A stretch of DNA of 64,000 nucleotides, taken from contig NZ_CP120368.1 in NCBI RefSeq assembly GCF_029892045.1, positions 990,001 to 1,054,000 on the forward strand. Reading direction: 5' to 3'. The first letter of the stretch is position 1. Each line of letters opens with the position of its first letter. A program made the translations under genes and the position numbers. Positions 27,507-36,454 of the stretch are shown here, in pieces. This DNA is from Sinorhizobium numidicum. Lineage in GTDB: Bacteria > Pseudomonadota > Alphaproteobacteria > Rhizobiales > Rhizobiaceae. Under the pieces are notes generated by a model. The model worked only from the letters and a program-made list of their open reading frames with translations, was not told the origin of the DNA and did no database searches.

Positions 27507-28125
27507 AGGCGGGACGCGACTGGCAGCGCGCGAGCCACGTCTTGACGCGAGGATGCCTGTCGAAGAGAGCAGTCTGGCTCATCGCATAGCGGAAGACCTC
27601 TGCCAGGTTGAGATCGGCGACGGTGAAGCGATCACCGACCACATAATCGCGGTTCTGAAGATGCGCCTCGAGCACCGCAAATGCTTTTTCGAGCGACTGC
27701 GCGCAAGCTGCGATACGTGCCTCCCCCTCGGGCGTATTCTCGATACCGTCGTCATAGGCAAGGATGATCTTGACCGCGTGGGGCTCCACTTCGGTCGCAG
27801 CCCACATCGTCCAGTTGCCGATCTGCCCCTCTTCGGCGAGATCGGCCGGAGCAAGCGGCCCGCCATATTTGCGCGCGAGATAGAGATTGTTGGCAAGAGA
27901 TTCGGTGAGCACCAGCCCGTTATCGTCGATTGCCGGGATGAGACCCATGGGATTGACGGCAAGGAAGCTAGGGGAGCGGGTGTTGATAGGCGCGTCCGCA
28001 GCCAGCGGATCCGCGAGGCGGCGTGCCTGGATCACGGGAACGGATTTGAATGGGATGCCAAGTTCATGCGCCATCCAGTAGTTGCGCGATGCCCGCGAAC
28101 GATAAACGCCATAGATCGTCAGCAT
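27466..28125 (-). CDS. Glutathione S-transferase family protein
   Basis: 219 residues from ATG 28123-28125; the open frame extends 23 codons further upstream without GST features. The N-terminal domain begins [20 protein letters not shown], the SRA-type active-site serine region. [11 protein letters not shown] is the cis-proline loop, and [11 protein letters not shown] the glutathione-binding Glu-Ser. [15 protein letters not shown] supplies the C-terminal capping motif. It is convergent with and overlaps the LysR gene. Confidence 0.9.
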   Translation of the reverse strand: MLTIYGVYRSRASRNYWMAHELGIPFKSVPVIQARRLADPLAADAPINTRSPSFLAVNPMGLIPAIDDNGLVLTESLANNLYLARKYGGPLAPADLAEEGQIGNWTMWAATEVEPHAVKIILAYDDGIENTPEGEARIAACAQSLEKAFAVLEAHLQNRDYVVGDRFTVADLNLAEVFRYAMSQTALFDRHPRVKTWLARCQSRPAFKSMMEERLREPE

Positions 28126-28452
28126 CTTCGGCCTCCTCCTTTGCGATGCATGACTCCATACGCGATTGCAGATGCAGGCAGAAGCGGTTCCCATTGATAT
28201 GTCACATGAAATCTTTTGATGCGACGGTCGCTTGCTCCCAGCCGCCGATAAGGAGGCGCCCCGGCGGCGGTGTTGTCTGCAACCTTTAGGAGATTTTTCC
28301 GCACGATGTTTAGAGAAGCATAACCTCTATTCGCTAGCCTTGGGAATGGAAAGTCCGGCCGCTCTTCCGGAGGCTTTGCTTGGCAAGGAAAACGTCCCGC
28401 AGTAGCCGATACGCCGCCCTCAACGCGGGGCGACAACGCGGAGACGCGCCGG
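28126..28452. other. Spacer with possible start region of the c-di-GMP gene
   Basis: No complete gene is seen. A short frame, ATG 28346 to TAG at 28405, encodes MESPAALPEALLGKENVPQ. It looks like an N-terminus but is out of frame with the following c-di-GMP gene. The latter's own frame is open from 28324 but lacks ATG or GTG before the TTG at 28453. Confidence 0.4.
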
Positions 28453-30723
28453 TTGATCGACGCCGGCAACCGCCTTGCGGAGGAGGTAGCACGCATCTTC
28501 CCGCCAGAACCCGACATCGCGGACCGCCACTATTGGCTGGAAACGATGATCAACCACGTTCCCGATTATATCTATGCCAAAGACACCGAAGGGCGGTTTC
28601 TCATCGCCAACGAAGTGACCGTTGCTGACAATGGTCTCGATAGCCTTCAGGATCTCGTTGGCAAAACCGATTTCGACTTGCATCCGCGCGAATTCGCTCA
28701 GGGTTTCGCCGAAATAGAACGCCGCGTAATTGAGACGGGCGAGCCGATCTTCGGCATCGAAGAGCGGGCGATCGTCACGAAAGGCCGCGACCGCTGGCTG
28801 ATGACCTCGAAAGTGCCGCTGCGCAACCAGCGCGGCAAGATTGTCGGCGTTGTCGGCGTCTCGCGCGACATCACCGATCGAAAGGGTGCCGAGCGCCTGC
28901 TCGAAGGCCAAGCGCGGCTGCTGGAGATGATAGCGAAGGGCAGGCCGCTCGATGAATTCTTCACCGAATTGATCCTGCTGATCGAACTGCTGCTGCCCGG
29001 TATCAAAGGGTCAGTTCTGCTCCTCTCGGAGGACGGCCGCCATCTCCTGCACGGCGCCGCTCCAAGCCTCGACGAGGTCTATTGCGCCGCCATCCATGGT
29101 GTTGAGATCGGCCCGAACGTGGGTTCCTGCGGAACGGCCGCCTGGCGCGGCGAGCAGGTAATCGTCTCCGACGTGCTCTCTGATCTGCTTTGGGAAGGAT
29201 ATGCCGACCTCCTGCGGCCTTGCGCTTTACGTTCTTGCTGGTCCACGCCGATTGTTTCACGCGAACGCCAGGTCCTCGGCACGTTCGCGCTCTATTCGGG
29301 GGAAGTCGGCGTCCCGGGCGACCGGCAGCAGGAGTTGATCGCGATGGCTGCTCATCTGGCGGGGATCGCGATCGAGCGCAAGCGGGCCGAAGACAGGATC
29401 AGTTTCATGGCCCATCACGATGCCTTGACGGGCCTGCCCAACCGCGTCCTCTTCGAGGAGCAGGTGGCCGGGATGCTCGAGGCAATTCGCGGATGCGATC
29501 AGTGGGCGGTTCTGGCCTTTCTCGATCTCGACAACTTCAAACTGATCAACGACAGCCTCGGTCATACCGCCGGTGATGAGCTGCTTAAGGCGGTGGCAGA
29601 ACGCATGCGCGCCGCAGTGCGTAAGTCCGACGTTGTCGTGCGCGTCGGCGGCGATGAGTTCATCATCCTCCTGAACGGGCTACCGACGGAACAGGAGGTG
29701 GTGCTCTCCCGCCTGGAGGATATTCGCGCCGCGATTGCCACCCCGGTGCAGCTCAACGATTGCAGCCTGCAGGTCACTTGCAGCATGGGCGTCGCCTGCT
29801 TCCCCAACCAGGGCCGGACCGTAAGCGAACTGCTCGCCAACGCCGATATGGCCATGTATCGCGCCAAGGAACTCGGCCGCAACAACCTCCAGGTCTTTTC
29901 CGAGGAGATGGCCGCCAAGGCTCATGAGAAGCTCCAGCGGCAGGAAGAACTGCGTGAGGCAATCGCCCGCGAAGAATTCGTCCTGCATTACCAGCCGCAG
30001 ATGAGCCTTGAGAGCGGCCGCATCTTCGCGGCCGAAGCTCTGTTGCGATGGAGGCATCCGCTTCGCGGCATGCTCTCCCCTGCTACTTTCGTTCCGCTCG
30101 CTGAAGAGACCGGCCTGATCGTGCCGATCGGTGATTGGGTACTGAGAACCGCCTGCCGCCAGTGCAAGGCCTGGCAGGATGCCGGGCTGGCGCCTCTGAT
30201 CATCAGCGTCAACGTGTCCGCGCGGCAGTTTCGCGAACGCAACTGGGCCGCGCGGGTGGCGGCGGTACTGACTGAAACGGGTCTGGAGGCGCGTTATCTC
30301 GAGCTCGAATTGACCGAGAGCCTGATCATGCAGGACGTGCAAGGGGCGATCGCGACCATGCATGAGCTCGAGGCAATCGGTGTGCATCTGGCCATCGATG
30401 ATTTCGGGACGGGATATTCGAGCCTCAGCGCGCTCAAACGCTTTCCGGTGCGGCGGTTGAAGATCGATCGCTCGTTTGTAGAGGACATTCCCTCCGACCC
30501 CGATGACAAGGCAATTACCTCGGCGATCATCTCGCTCGCGCAGAAGCTCGGCCTGCGCGTGATTGCCGAAGGGGTAGAAACCCTCGATCAGGTTGAATTT
30601 CTGCGCCAGAGCGGTTGCGACGAGATCCAGGGCTATTTCTTCAGCCGGCCGCTGCCCGCCGGCGATTTCGAGGCGCTGCTGCGGCAAACCTTGTGCGTCT
30701 TAAACGATGCGTGGCGCGTGTAG
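28453..30723 (+). CDS. PAS-GAF-GGDEF-EAL c-di-GMP signalling protein
   Basis: 756 residues from a TTG start. The domains in order are PAS (about 25-145), GAF (about 155-310), GGDEF (about 318-485) with intact GGDEF at 399-403, and EAL (about 500-745) with intact EALLRW near 528, AIDDFGTGYSSL, LKIDRSFV and IAEGVE. Both the cyclase and the phosphodiesterase sites appear complete, so the sensor domains probably decide the net output. No transmembrane segment is seen. The start is uncertain: the same frame is open upstream with plausible coding (ETRRLIDAGNR) but no ATG, suggesting either a true TTG start or an upstream frameshift. Confidence 0.9.
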   Translation: MIDAGNRLAEEVARIFPPEPDIADRHYWLETMINHVPDYIYAKDTEGRFLIANEVTVADNGLDSLQDLVGKTDFDLHPREFAQGFAEIERRVIETGEPIFGIEERAIVTKGRDRWLMTSKVPLRNQRGKIVGVVGVSRDITDRKGAERLLEGQARLLEMIAKGRPLDEFFTELILLIELLLPGIKGSVLLLSEDGRHLLHGAAPSLDEVYCAAIHGVEIGPNVGSCGTAAWRGEQVIVSDVLSDLLWEGYADLLRPCALRSCWSTPIVSRERQVLGTFALYSGEVGVPGDRQQELIAMAAHLAGIAIERKRAEDRISFMAHHDALTGLPNRVLFEEQVAGMLEAIRGCDQWAVLAFLDLDNFKLINDSLGHTAGDELLKAVAERMRAAVRKSDVVVRVGGDEFIILLNGLPTEQEVVLSRLEDIRAAIATPVQLNDCSLQVTCSMGVACFPNQGRTVSELLANADMAMYRAKELGRNNLQVFSEEMAAKAHEKLQRQEELREAIAREEFVLHYQPQMSLESGRIFAAEALLRWRHPLRGMLSPATFVPLAEETGLIVPIGDWVLRTACRQCKAWQDAGLAPLIISVNVSARQFRERNWAARVAAVLTETGLEARYLELELTESLIMQDVQGAIATMHELEAIGVHLAIDDFGTGYSSLSALKRFPVRRLKIDRSFVEDIPSDPDDKAITSAIISLAQKLGLRVIAEGVETLDQVEFLRQSGCDEIQGYFFSRPLPAGDFEALLRQTLCVLNDAWRV

Positions 30724-30897
30724 GTGCCACGCGGCCGGGGTCTGGTGTCATACCAGCGGTTGTGAACTGCGATAGCACAATTGTGATCGGAAGTTTGCTG
30801 ACACAAGCCGGCTCCGGCCGTAAATGCGAATCTGGAGCAAGATGAGAAAAAAACATAAGCGGTTTTCGCTTGCGTCCTGCTCCGGCTTATCGATATC

Positions 30898-30942
30898 GAT
30901 CACAATGATTTTGGATTGCTTCAATCCAAGGTCACCGTGATC
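30898..30942. repeat. Dispersed GATCACAATGATTTT palindrome
   Basis: GATCACAATGATTTTGGATTG faces CAATCCAAGGTCACCGTGATC around CTT, an imperfect 45-bp inverted repeat. Its outer arms match the element at 947-994. It lies between the c-di-GMP gene and the L,D-transpeptidase gene. Confidence 0.6.
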
Positions 30943-31024
30943 TATTCGAAAGGCAGGGAGGCGTGAGTCGCTGATGCCTGTCCTGCCGCTCCTTCAGTCG
31001 CCGCACTCAAACCACAAGAGCTCG

Positions 31025-31801
31025 ATGTCATCGCTGCCTGTCTTTTCCCGCCGCCAGTTCCTCCGCACATCCGGACTCGCAATCGCCTCCGCCGGCCTTG
31101 CGGGCTGCACCTCTTCGATGAACACCGATCGGTTTCGCCAGGAAACGGCGCCGGTTTTCCGCAATCCCGCTCTTGAGAGTCGCTGGATCGACCCCGCCGA
31201 AGGCATACTGGAAGGACCGGTCGGCGAGCCGACGGGATTACCGGCCCAGGACCCTTACTACGAGGAGATCTATGCGGCGATGGAGGATGGCGGCTTCCTG
31301 ATCCCTGCGGTGCCCTATCGGCAGATCGATGCCCGTTTCTATCGCCAGGAAGTCAGCGATCCGTTCGGCGAGCGGCCTGGCACCATCGTCGTGGATACGG
31401 CCGACCGCTATCTCTACCTCATCCAGCCGGGTGGCCAGGCTCTACGATATGGGGTCGGGCTTGGCCGAGAGGGTTTCGCCTGGTCGGGACGCGGCGTCAT
31501 CCAGTGGAAGCAGAAGTGGCCAAAATGGACGCCGCCGGGCTCAATGATTGCGCGCCAGCCGATCCTGGCGAAATACTCGGCGCAGAATGGAGGCATGCCA
31601 CCGGGGCTCGACAACCCGCTCGGATCGCGCGCGCTCTATATCTTCCAGAACGGCCAGGATACGCTCTATCGCGTGCATGGAACGCCGGAATGGCAGTCGA
31701 TCGGCAAGGCGGTTTCATCCGGTTGTGTGCGCATGATCAACCAGGATGTCATCGATCTTTACGACCGTGTGCGTAATAAGGCGCCGATCCTGGTCATCTG
31801 A
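31025..31801 (+). CDS. L,D-transpeptidase (YkuD), Tat lipoprotein
   Basis: 258 residues. The N-terminus has a twin-arginine motif SRRQFLR followed by a hydrophobic stretch ending in lipobox LAGC, so the protein should be exported folded and lipid-anchored. The YkuD catalytic motif HGTPEWQSIGKAVSSGCVRM (about 217-236) includes the nucleophile cysteine near 233. Such enzymes make 3-3 peptidoglycan crosslinks or attach proteins to the wall. An ATG 17 codons upstream (30974) is an alternative start but would move the Tat motif inward. Confidence 0.9.
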   Translation: MSSLPVFSRRQFLRTSGLAIASAGLAGCTSSMNTDRFRQETAPVFRNPALESRWIDPAEGILEGPVGEPTGLPAQDPYYEEIYAAMEDGGFLIPAVPYRQIDARFYRQEVSDPFGERPGTIVVDTADRYLYLIQPGGQALRYGVGLGREGFAWSGRGVIQWKQKWPKWTPPGSMIARQPILAKYSAQNGGMPPGLDNPLGSRALYIFQNGQDTLYRVHGTPEWQSIGKAVSSGCVRMINQDVIDLYDRVRNKAPILVI

Positions 31802-31825
31802 CGGATTTACGTTTCCGCTGAGCGA

Positions 31826-32302
31826 TCAGCCTTCGTGCTGATCGTTCGCGAGCCGCTGCGTCAGCCGGTGCAGGGCTTCGCGCAATTCGCCGACCTCTTC
31901 AAGGCTGCAACCCGTGGCCTTGCCGATTTCGATCAGTATCCCGAAGGCCTCGTCCTTCAGGTCCCGGCCATTTTCCGTGAGACTGACGATCACCTGCCGC
32001 TCGTCGGCCGGATCGCGCAGCCGGGTGACATAACCGGCCGCTTCCAGCCGCTTGAGCAGCGGAGAAAGAGTGCCGGAATCGAGGCCCAGCTCTTCGCCGA
32101 TCCGCTTCACCGTCATGCTGTCCTGCTGCCATAGCGCGAGCAGCACGAGATATTGCGGGTAGGTGAGCCCGAAACGGTCAAGCAGCGGCTTATAGGCGCG
32201 GTTGAAGGCATGCGCCGCCGAATAAACGGCAAAACAGAGTTGCTTGCCGAGCGTCAGTACCTCATCGGACAGGGCATCAAATTTCGCCACTTTGGTCGTC
32301 AT
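31826..32302 (-). CDS. ohrR: MarR-family organic hydroperoxide sensor-repressor
   Basis: 158 residues from ATG 32300-32302. OhrR represses ohr and is released when its N-terminal cysteine is oxidised by organic peroxides. The sensor segment KQLCFAVYSAAHAFNRAYKP places this cysteine at residue 23, followed by LTYPQYLVLLALW and a MarR winged helix with RDPADERQVIVSLT. It diverges from ohr, with a large palindrome between them. Because the sensor Cys is in the standard place and the partner is ohr, the assignment is firm. Confidence 0.94.
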   Translation of the reverse strand: MTTKVAKFDALSDEVLTLGKQLCFAVYSAAHAFNRAYKPLLDRFGLTYPQYLVLLALWQQDSMTVKRIGEELGLDSGTLSPLLKRLEAAGYVTRLRDPADERQVIVSLTENGRDLKDEAFGILIEIGKATGCSLEEVGELREALHRLTQRLANDQHEG

Positions 32303-32340
32303 GATGGCATTGTCGCAAATTCGCGCCGACAATGCAATTT

Positions 32341-32372
32341 GCAAAATTAATTTGCGAGCAATTTAATTTTGC
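32341..32372. promoter_or_regulatory. OhrR operator palindrome
   Basis: GCAAAATTAATTTGC-GA-GCAATTTAATTTTGC is an inverted repeat of 15-bp arms with one mismatch, 38 bp from ohrR and 44 bp from ohr. AT-rich inverted repeats of this kind are the known OhrR binding sites. It should control both genes. Confidence 0.85.
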
Positions 32373-32416
32373 GATAAGTATCTGCCCATCGGCAACATCA
32401 CACGAAGGAGACTGCC

Positions 32417-32839
32417 ATGCCTATCGTTTACCGCACCACCGCATCCGCGACCGGCGGCCGCGCCGGCCAGGCCAAGAGCGCTGACGGCGTGCTCGACGTT
32501 ACCCTCACCGTGCCGAAGGAACTCGGCGGCGACGGCGCGCGCGGCACCAATCCGGAGCAACTCTTCGCCGCCGGCTATTCCGCCTGCTTCCTCGGCGCGC
32601 TGAAGTTCGTCGCCGGCAAGGAAAAGGTAAAGCTTCCGGAAGACACCAAAGTGACAGGCACGGTGGGCATCGGCCCTCGCGAGGACGGCACGGGTTTCGG
32701 CATCGACGCGGCGCTTGAAATCTCGGCGCCCGGCGTTGACCGGGCGGTAGTCGAGGACCTGGTGCAGAAGGCGCATATCGTTTGCCCCTACAGCCATGCG
32801 ACAAAGGGCAATATCGACGTGAAACTGACGGTCGCCTGA
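32417..32839 (+). CDS. ohr: Organic hydroperoxide resistance protein
   Basis: 140 residues of the Ohr/OsmC fold. Ohr reduces organic and lipid hydroperoxides to alcohols using a reactive cysteine pair, here C57 (YSACFLGAL) and C123 (HIVCPYSHA). The catalytic Arg and Glu (R15 region and NPEQ at about 45-48) are kept. It is regulated by the divergent ohrR. A strong terminator follows 22 bp after the stop. Confidence 0.96.
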   Translation: MPIVYRTTASATGGRAGQAKSADGVLDVTLTVPKELGGDGARGTNPEQLFAAGYSACFLGALKFVAGKEKVKLPEDTKVTGTVGIGPREDGTGFGIDAALEISAPGVDRAVVEDLVQKAHIVCPYSHATKGNIDVKLTVA

Positions 32840-32860
32840 GAGCGAGCTCGTTGCTGTTAT

Positions 32861-32896
32861 AAGCTGAGGCCCGAAACGCGTTTCGGGCCTCAGCTT
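32861..32896 (+). terminator. Perfect 36-bp palindromic terminator after ohr
   Basis: AAGCTGAGGCCCGAAACG is followed directly by its exact complement CGTTTCGGGCCTCAGCTT, then TGTCTTTC. In RNA this is a stem of about 16 bp with a 4-nt loop. The poly-U tract is short, and the symmetry would let it work on both strands, though the gene on the minus side ends elsewhere. Confidence 0.8.
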
Positions 32897-32979
32897 TGTC
32901 TTTCGCGACCTCGGTACAGGGCGATTCCCGGCAGCCCACCCGACGAGCGCGTGCCTCGAGCGATTTGTAAAGGGGCCGC

Positions 32980-33192
32980 CTAGGCCTTCTTTAGAAACTC
33001 GGTGCGCAGCACCAGTCCCTTGATCTTTTCGACCCGGCACTCGACCTCTTCCGGATCGCCCGTCAGGCGAATGCCCTTGACCAGCGTGCCGCGCTTCAAC
33101 GTGGTGGAGGTCCCCTTTACCTTCAGATCCTTGATCAGCGTGACATTGTCGCCGTCCTTCAGGATGGCGCCGTTCGAGTCCTTAACGTCCAT
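32980..33192 (-). CDS. PhnA/YjdM-like C-terminal domain protein
   Basis: 70 residues that match the C-terminal beta domain of PhnA/YjdM proteins (MDVKDSNGAILKDGDNVTLI, LKVKGTSTTLKRGTLVKGI, then VLRTEFLKKA). The usual N-terminal zinc ribbon is absent, so this is a single-domain member. Despite the historical name it is not a phosphonate enzyme. ATG 33190-33192 has AGGATTG upstream. It lies 28 bp downstream of the DUF853 gene on the same strand, so the two may be co-transcribed. Confidence 0.85.
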   Translation of the reverse strand: MDVKDSNGAILKDGDNVTLIKDLKVKGTSTTLKRGTLVKGIRLTGDPEEVECRVEKIKGLVLRTEFLKKA

Positions 33193-33219
33193 GGTCAATC
33201 CTTTGAGTATATAACTGGG

Positions 33220-34767
33220 TTACCGCTTCAGGCTGCCGAGGATACCGCGCACCAGGGCACGGCCGACCTGGGTTGCTACGGTGCGGGCAACCGATTTCAT
33301 CGCGGCTTCGACGATCGTCTCACGCTGGTATCCGGACGAACGCGCCTGTTTGCCTGCCGGCTTTTCCGACGCATCGTCACCGAAACCGGGCAGGGTCCAG
33401 CGTCCGCTGCCGGTCTCCTGGGCTTGCGCCTCTGCCTGTTTGGCTTCCGCCTGCTCCGCGGCCTTGGCCGCCCGTTTTGCAAGCATCTCGTAGGCGGATT
33501 CCCGATCGAAGTCTTCGTCATAGAGACCACGCACCGGACTGACGTCCATCACCTTCTGGCGCTCGGCCTCCGTCAGCGGACCGAGGCGGGAAGCCGGCGG
33601 GCGGATCAGCGTCCGCTCCACTATCGAGGGTGAGCCCTTGCCCTCAAGCGTCGAGACCAGCGCCTCGCCGGTACCGAGGTTGGTGATCACCTCTGCGCAA
33701 TTAAAATCGGGATTGGGGCGGAACGTGTCGGCCGCCGTCCTGACCGCCTTCTGTTCGCGCGGGGTATAGGCGCGGAGCGCATGCTGGACGCGATTGCCGA
33801 GCTGCGCCAGCACCGTTTCCGGCACATCGAGCGGATTCTGGGTGACGAAATAAACGCCGACGCCCTTGGAGCGGATGAGACGAACCACTTGTTCGACGCG
33901 CTCGACGAGCACCTTTGGTGCATCGTTGAAGAGCAGATGCGCCTCGTCGAAGAAGAACACCAGCTTCGGCTTGTCCGGATCGCCGACCTCGGGCAATTCC
34001 TCGAAAAGCTCCGAGAGAAGCCAAAGGAGAAAGGTCGCGTAGAGCCGCGGGTTCATCATCAGCTTGTCGGCGGCAAGCACCGAGATTGCGCCCCGACCGT
34101 CATTGGTGGTGCGCATGATGTCGGTGATCTTCAGTGCCGGTTCGCCGAAGAAATGCTGTGCGCCCTGCTGCTCGAGGATCAGCAGCTCGCGCTGGATCGA
34201 GCCTACCGAGGACTTGGAGATGAAGCCGAACTGGTTGGAAAGCGCGCTTGCGTTCTCGCCCATATAGTTGAGCAGCGACTGCAGATCCTTGAGGTCGAGG
34301 AGGGGAAGTCCGCCCTCATCGGCGATCTTGAAGGCGATGTTCAACACGCCTTCCTGGGCATCGCTAGCGTTCATCAGTCGCGACAGGAGGAGCGGTCCCA
34401 TCTCCGACATGGTGGTGCGCACCCGGTGGCCCTTCTCTCCGTAGAGGTCCCAGAAGATCACCGGAAACTCCTGGAACTCGTAGGGCGTAAGGCCGATCTG
34501 CTCAGCCCGTTTCAGCAGAAAGTCCTTCGGCTCGCCGATCGCCCCGATACCGGAAAGATCGCCCTTCACGTCGGCGCAGAAGACCGGCACGCCGGCATTT
34601 GAAAAGCCCTCGGCGAGGATCTGCAGCGTTACCGTCTTGCCTGTGCCGGTGGCGCCGGTGATCAGCCCGTGGCGGTTACCGAATTTGAGCTCCAGATACT
34701 CGGCCTTGTTGACCGAATCGTCCGGCTTGCGGCTGGTTCCGACATAGAGCTTGCCTTCCTGCAGCAT
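33220..34767 (-). CDS. HerA-like DUF853 ATPase
   Basis: 515 residues. A Walker A motif GATGTGKT is at 38-45 and a Walker B LVFFFDEAH near 267-275, followed by a FVTQNPLDVPE sensor region. The C-terminal tail is rich in Ala, Gln and Glu (an EQAEAKQAEAQAQE-like coiled-coil). DUF853 proteins belong to the HerA/FtsK helicase clade; they are widespread and not well characterised. It is followed on the same strand by the PhnA-like gene. Confidence 0.92.
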   Translation of the reverse strand: MLQEGKLYVGTSRKPDDSVNKAEYLELKFGNRHGLITGATGTGKTVTLQILAEGFSNAGVPVFCADVKGDLSGIGAIGEPKDFLLKRAEQIGLTPYEFQEFPVIFWDLYGEKGHRVRTTMSEMGPLLLSRLMNASDAQEGVLNIAFKIADEGGLPLLDLKDLQSLLNYMGENASALSNQFGFISKSSVGSIQRELLILEQQGAQHFFGEPALKITDIMRTTNDGRGAISVLAADKLMMNPRLYATFLLWLLSELFEELPEVGDPDKPKLVFFFDEAHLLFNDAPKVLVERVEQVVRLIRSKGVGVYFVTQNPLDVPETVLAQLGNRVQHALRAYTPREQKAVRTAADTFRPNPDFNCAEVITNLGTGEALVSTLEGKGSPSIVERTLIRPPASRLGPLTEAERQKVMDVSPVRGLYDEDFDRESAYEMLAKRAAKAAEQAEAKQAEAQAQETGSGRWTLPGFGDDASEKPAGKQARSSGYQRETIVEAAMKSVARTVATQVGRALVRGILGSLKR

Positions 34768-35025
34768 GGGGGTTTCATCTCCGTTTTATCAATGAAACCG
34801 GGCAGTTCCCGCATGTTGCGCAAAGGCCCGTCATCGAAGTTTCGCTCAGCTCTGTTATAGGCGGTGCAGTTGCATGCGGCAACATGGTCGCAATCGGAAA
34901 CAGTCGCGCCGGCGGCCGGATTGCCATTGGTAAGGCGCTGTGAAACCATGGCTGGAATTCGGGCGACGCTCCGCGGCCCTGACGGATTGGGGTTGTTATT
35001 GTCATTCCAGGACCGATCATTTACC

Positions 35026-35041
35026 TTGACGTTAACGTCAA
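35026..35041. promoter_or_regulatory. Perfect 16-bp palindrome before the DUF2267 gene
   Basis: TTGACGTTAACGTCAA is fully symmetrical and lies 22 bp upstream of ATG 35064. It includes a CTTGAC hexamer of the rhizobial -35 type. The sequence resembles operators described for MerR-family LiuR-like regulators; that match is from memory. Confidence 0.55.
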
Positions 35042-35063
35042 AAATTCGAACGAGGAGATTTCC

Positions 35064-35456
35064 ATGAGTGAACTGGTCACACGCGTCGCGGAGAATGTCG
35101 GAATCGAACCTGCGACGGCCGAAAAGGCTGTGGGGATGATCCTCGGTTTCCTCCAGCGCGAAGCGGCCGAAGGGCCGGTTGCCAAGATGATCGAGGCAAT
35201 CCCGGGCGGGCCTGAGCTGGTCGCCCAGTATAGTGGCGAAGGCAGCAACGGTGGCGGATTGCTTGGCGGCCTCATGTCGGCGATCGGCGGCGGGGGCGTC
35301 ATGGCGCTTGGCCAGCAACTGATGAGCGAGGGCCTCGGCATGGGCGAGATCACCGCGCTCGCCAAGGAAACCATCGCCTTTGCCAAGGAAAAGGCGGGTG
35401 ACGAGGTGGTCGACGAGGTTGTCGCCTCCGTCCCGGGCCTCAGCCAATTCGTCTGA
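35064..35456 (+). CDS. DUF2267-family protein
   Basis: 130 residues with a glycine-rich centre (GEGSNGGGLLGGLMSAIGGGGVM) between two helical parts. The N-terminal helical bundle (VTRVAENVGIEPATAEKAVGMILGFL) and the last GDEVVDEVVASVPGLSQF fit DUF2267, a short helical family of unknown role. The ATG at 35064 follows AGGAGATTTCC. It is a single-gene unit with a palindrome at its promoter and a strong terminator. Confidence 0.8.
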   Translation: MSELVTRVAENVGIEPATAEKAVGMILGFLQREAAEGPVAKMIEAIPGGPELVAQYSGEGSNGGGLLGGLMSAIGGGGVMALGQQLMSEGLGMGEITALAKETIAFAKEKAGDEVVDEVVASVPGLSQFV

Positions 35457-35488
35457 TGACAACCCGTTAGACGCCCGAACCTGTGTCA

Positions 35489-35525
35489 AACACCCACCGA
35501 AGCGTTCGGTGGGTGTTGTTGTTTC
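35489..35525 (+). terminator. Intrinsic terminator after the DUF2267 gene
   Basis: A 13-bp perfect stem AACACCCACCGAA / TTCGGTGGGTGTT closes a GCG loop and is followed by GTTGTTT. It can also serve the convergent aldo-keto reductase gene. Confidence 0.85.
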
Positions 35526-35550
35526 GACTTTCCAGGATTTTGATCCCGTG

Positions 35551-36384
35551 TCAGGCAGCCTCGTCCCACTGAGGCGCCAGCCCTGCGGGACTGACGATCC
35601 GGCCGTCCGGGCGGGCGAGCCCGCTGATCGCCGCCATTTCCTCCCGCGTCAGCGCAAAATCGAAGATCTCAAAGTTTTCCTTGAGCCGCGATTCCGTCGC
35701 CGTTTTCGACAGCGCGACGACGTCCTTCTGTTGCACGAGCCAGCGCAGCGCCACCTGTGCAGCGGTCTTCCCATGGCGCGCGCCGGTGTCTTTGAGCAGG
35801 GGATCAGAAGGCACCCTGCCATTGGCCATGGCGTAATAGGCGGTGAGAGACATCCCAAGCCGGCGTGCGGTTTGCAGAACCTTCGTCTGGGCGAGATACG
35901 GGTGATACTCGACCTGATTGGTCGCGATCGGCGCGTCGCTGAACAGCACCGCCTCCTCCATCTGCGCCGTGTTGAAATTGCTGACGCCGATATGGCGCAC
36001 CTTGCCTGCCTTCCGCACCTCGTTCAGCGCGCCGATACGCTCGGCCATCGGCACGCAGCTGCCCGGCCAATGGAGCAGCAGCAGATCGACATGATCGGTC
36101 TTCAGCTTTCGCAGGCTTTCATCGACCGAGCCGATGAACGCGTCATGGCGATAATTGTCGACCCAGACTTTCGTCGTCAGGAAGATGTCCGCACGCGGAA
36201 TTCCCGACTTGCGGATTGCTTCGCCGACTTCCGCCTCGTTGCGATAGGCCTGAGCCGTGTCGACATGGCGGAAACCGAGCCTCAAAGCTTCCGGTAGTAT
36301 GTGAAGCACCTCGGGTCCAGACATGCGGAACGTGCCGAAGCCGAGAGCGGGTATATTGGCGCCGTTTGAATTGACTGCATGCAT
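35551..36384 (-). CDS. Aldo-keto reductase
   Basis: 277 residues of the NADPH-dependent AKR family. The catalytic tetrad is visible: D42 and Y47 in VDTAQAYRNE, K72 in TTKVW and H105 in LLLHWP. The start (NGANIPALGFGTFRM) is typical. It is most like the small bacterial DkgA/DkgB type that reduces methylglyoxal and keto-gluconates. It lies 70 bp downstream of tam on the same strand. Confidence 0.93.
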   Translation of the reverse strand: MHAVNSNGANIPALGFGTFRMSGPEVLHILPEALRLGFRHVDTAQAYRNEAEVGEAIRKSGIPRADIFLTTKVWVDNYRHDAFIGSVDESLRKLKTDHVDLLLLHWPGSCVPMAERIGALNEVRKAGKVRHIGVSNFNTAQMEEAVLFSDAPIATNQVEYHPYLAQTKVLQTARRLGMSLTAYYAMANGRVPSDPLLKDTGARHGKTAAQVALRWLVQQKDVVALSKTATESRLKENFEIFDFALTREEMAAISGLARPDGRIVSPAGLAPQWDEAA

Positions 36385-36454
36385 TGAGGGCTCCTTGATC
36401 TAGGGTCAGCCGAGAGAAGCAACACCCCTATACTTGTCCCCGTCGGGCGCGGCT

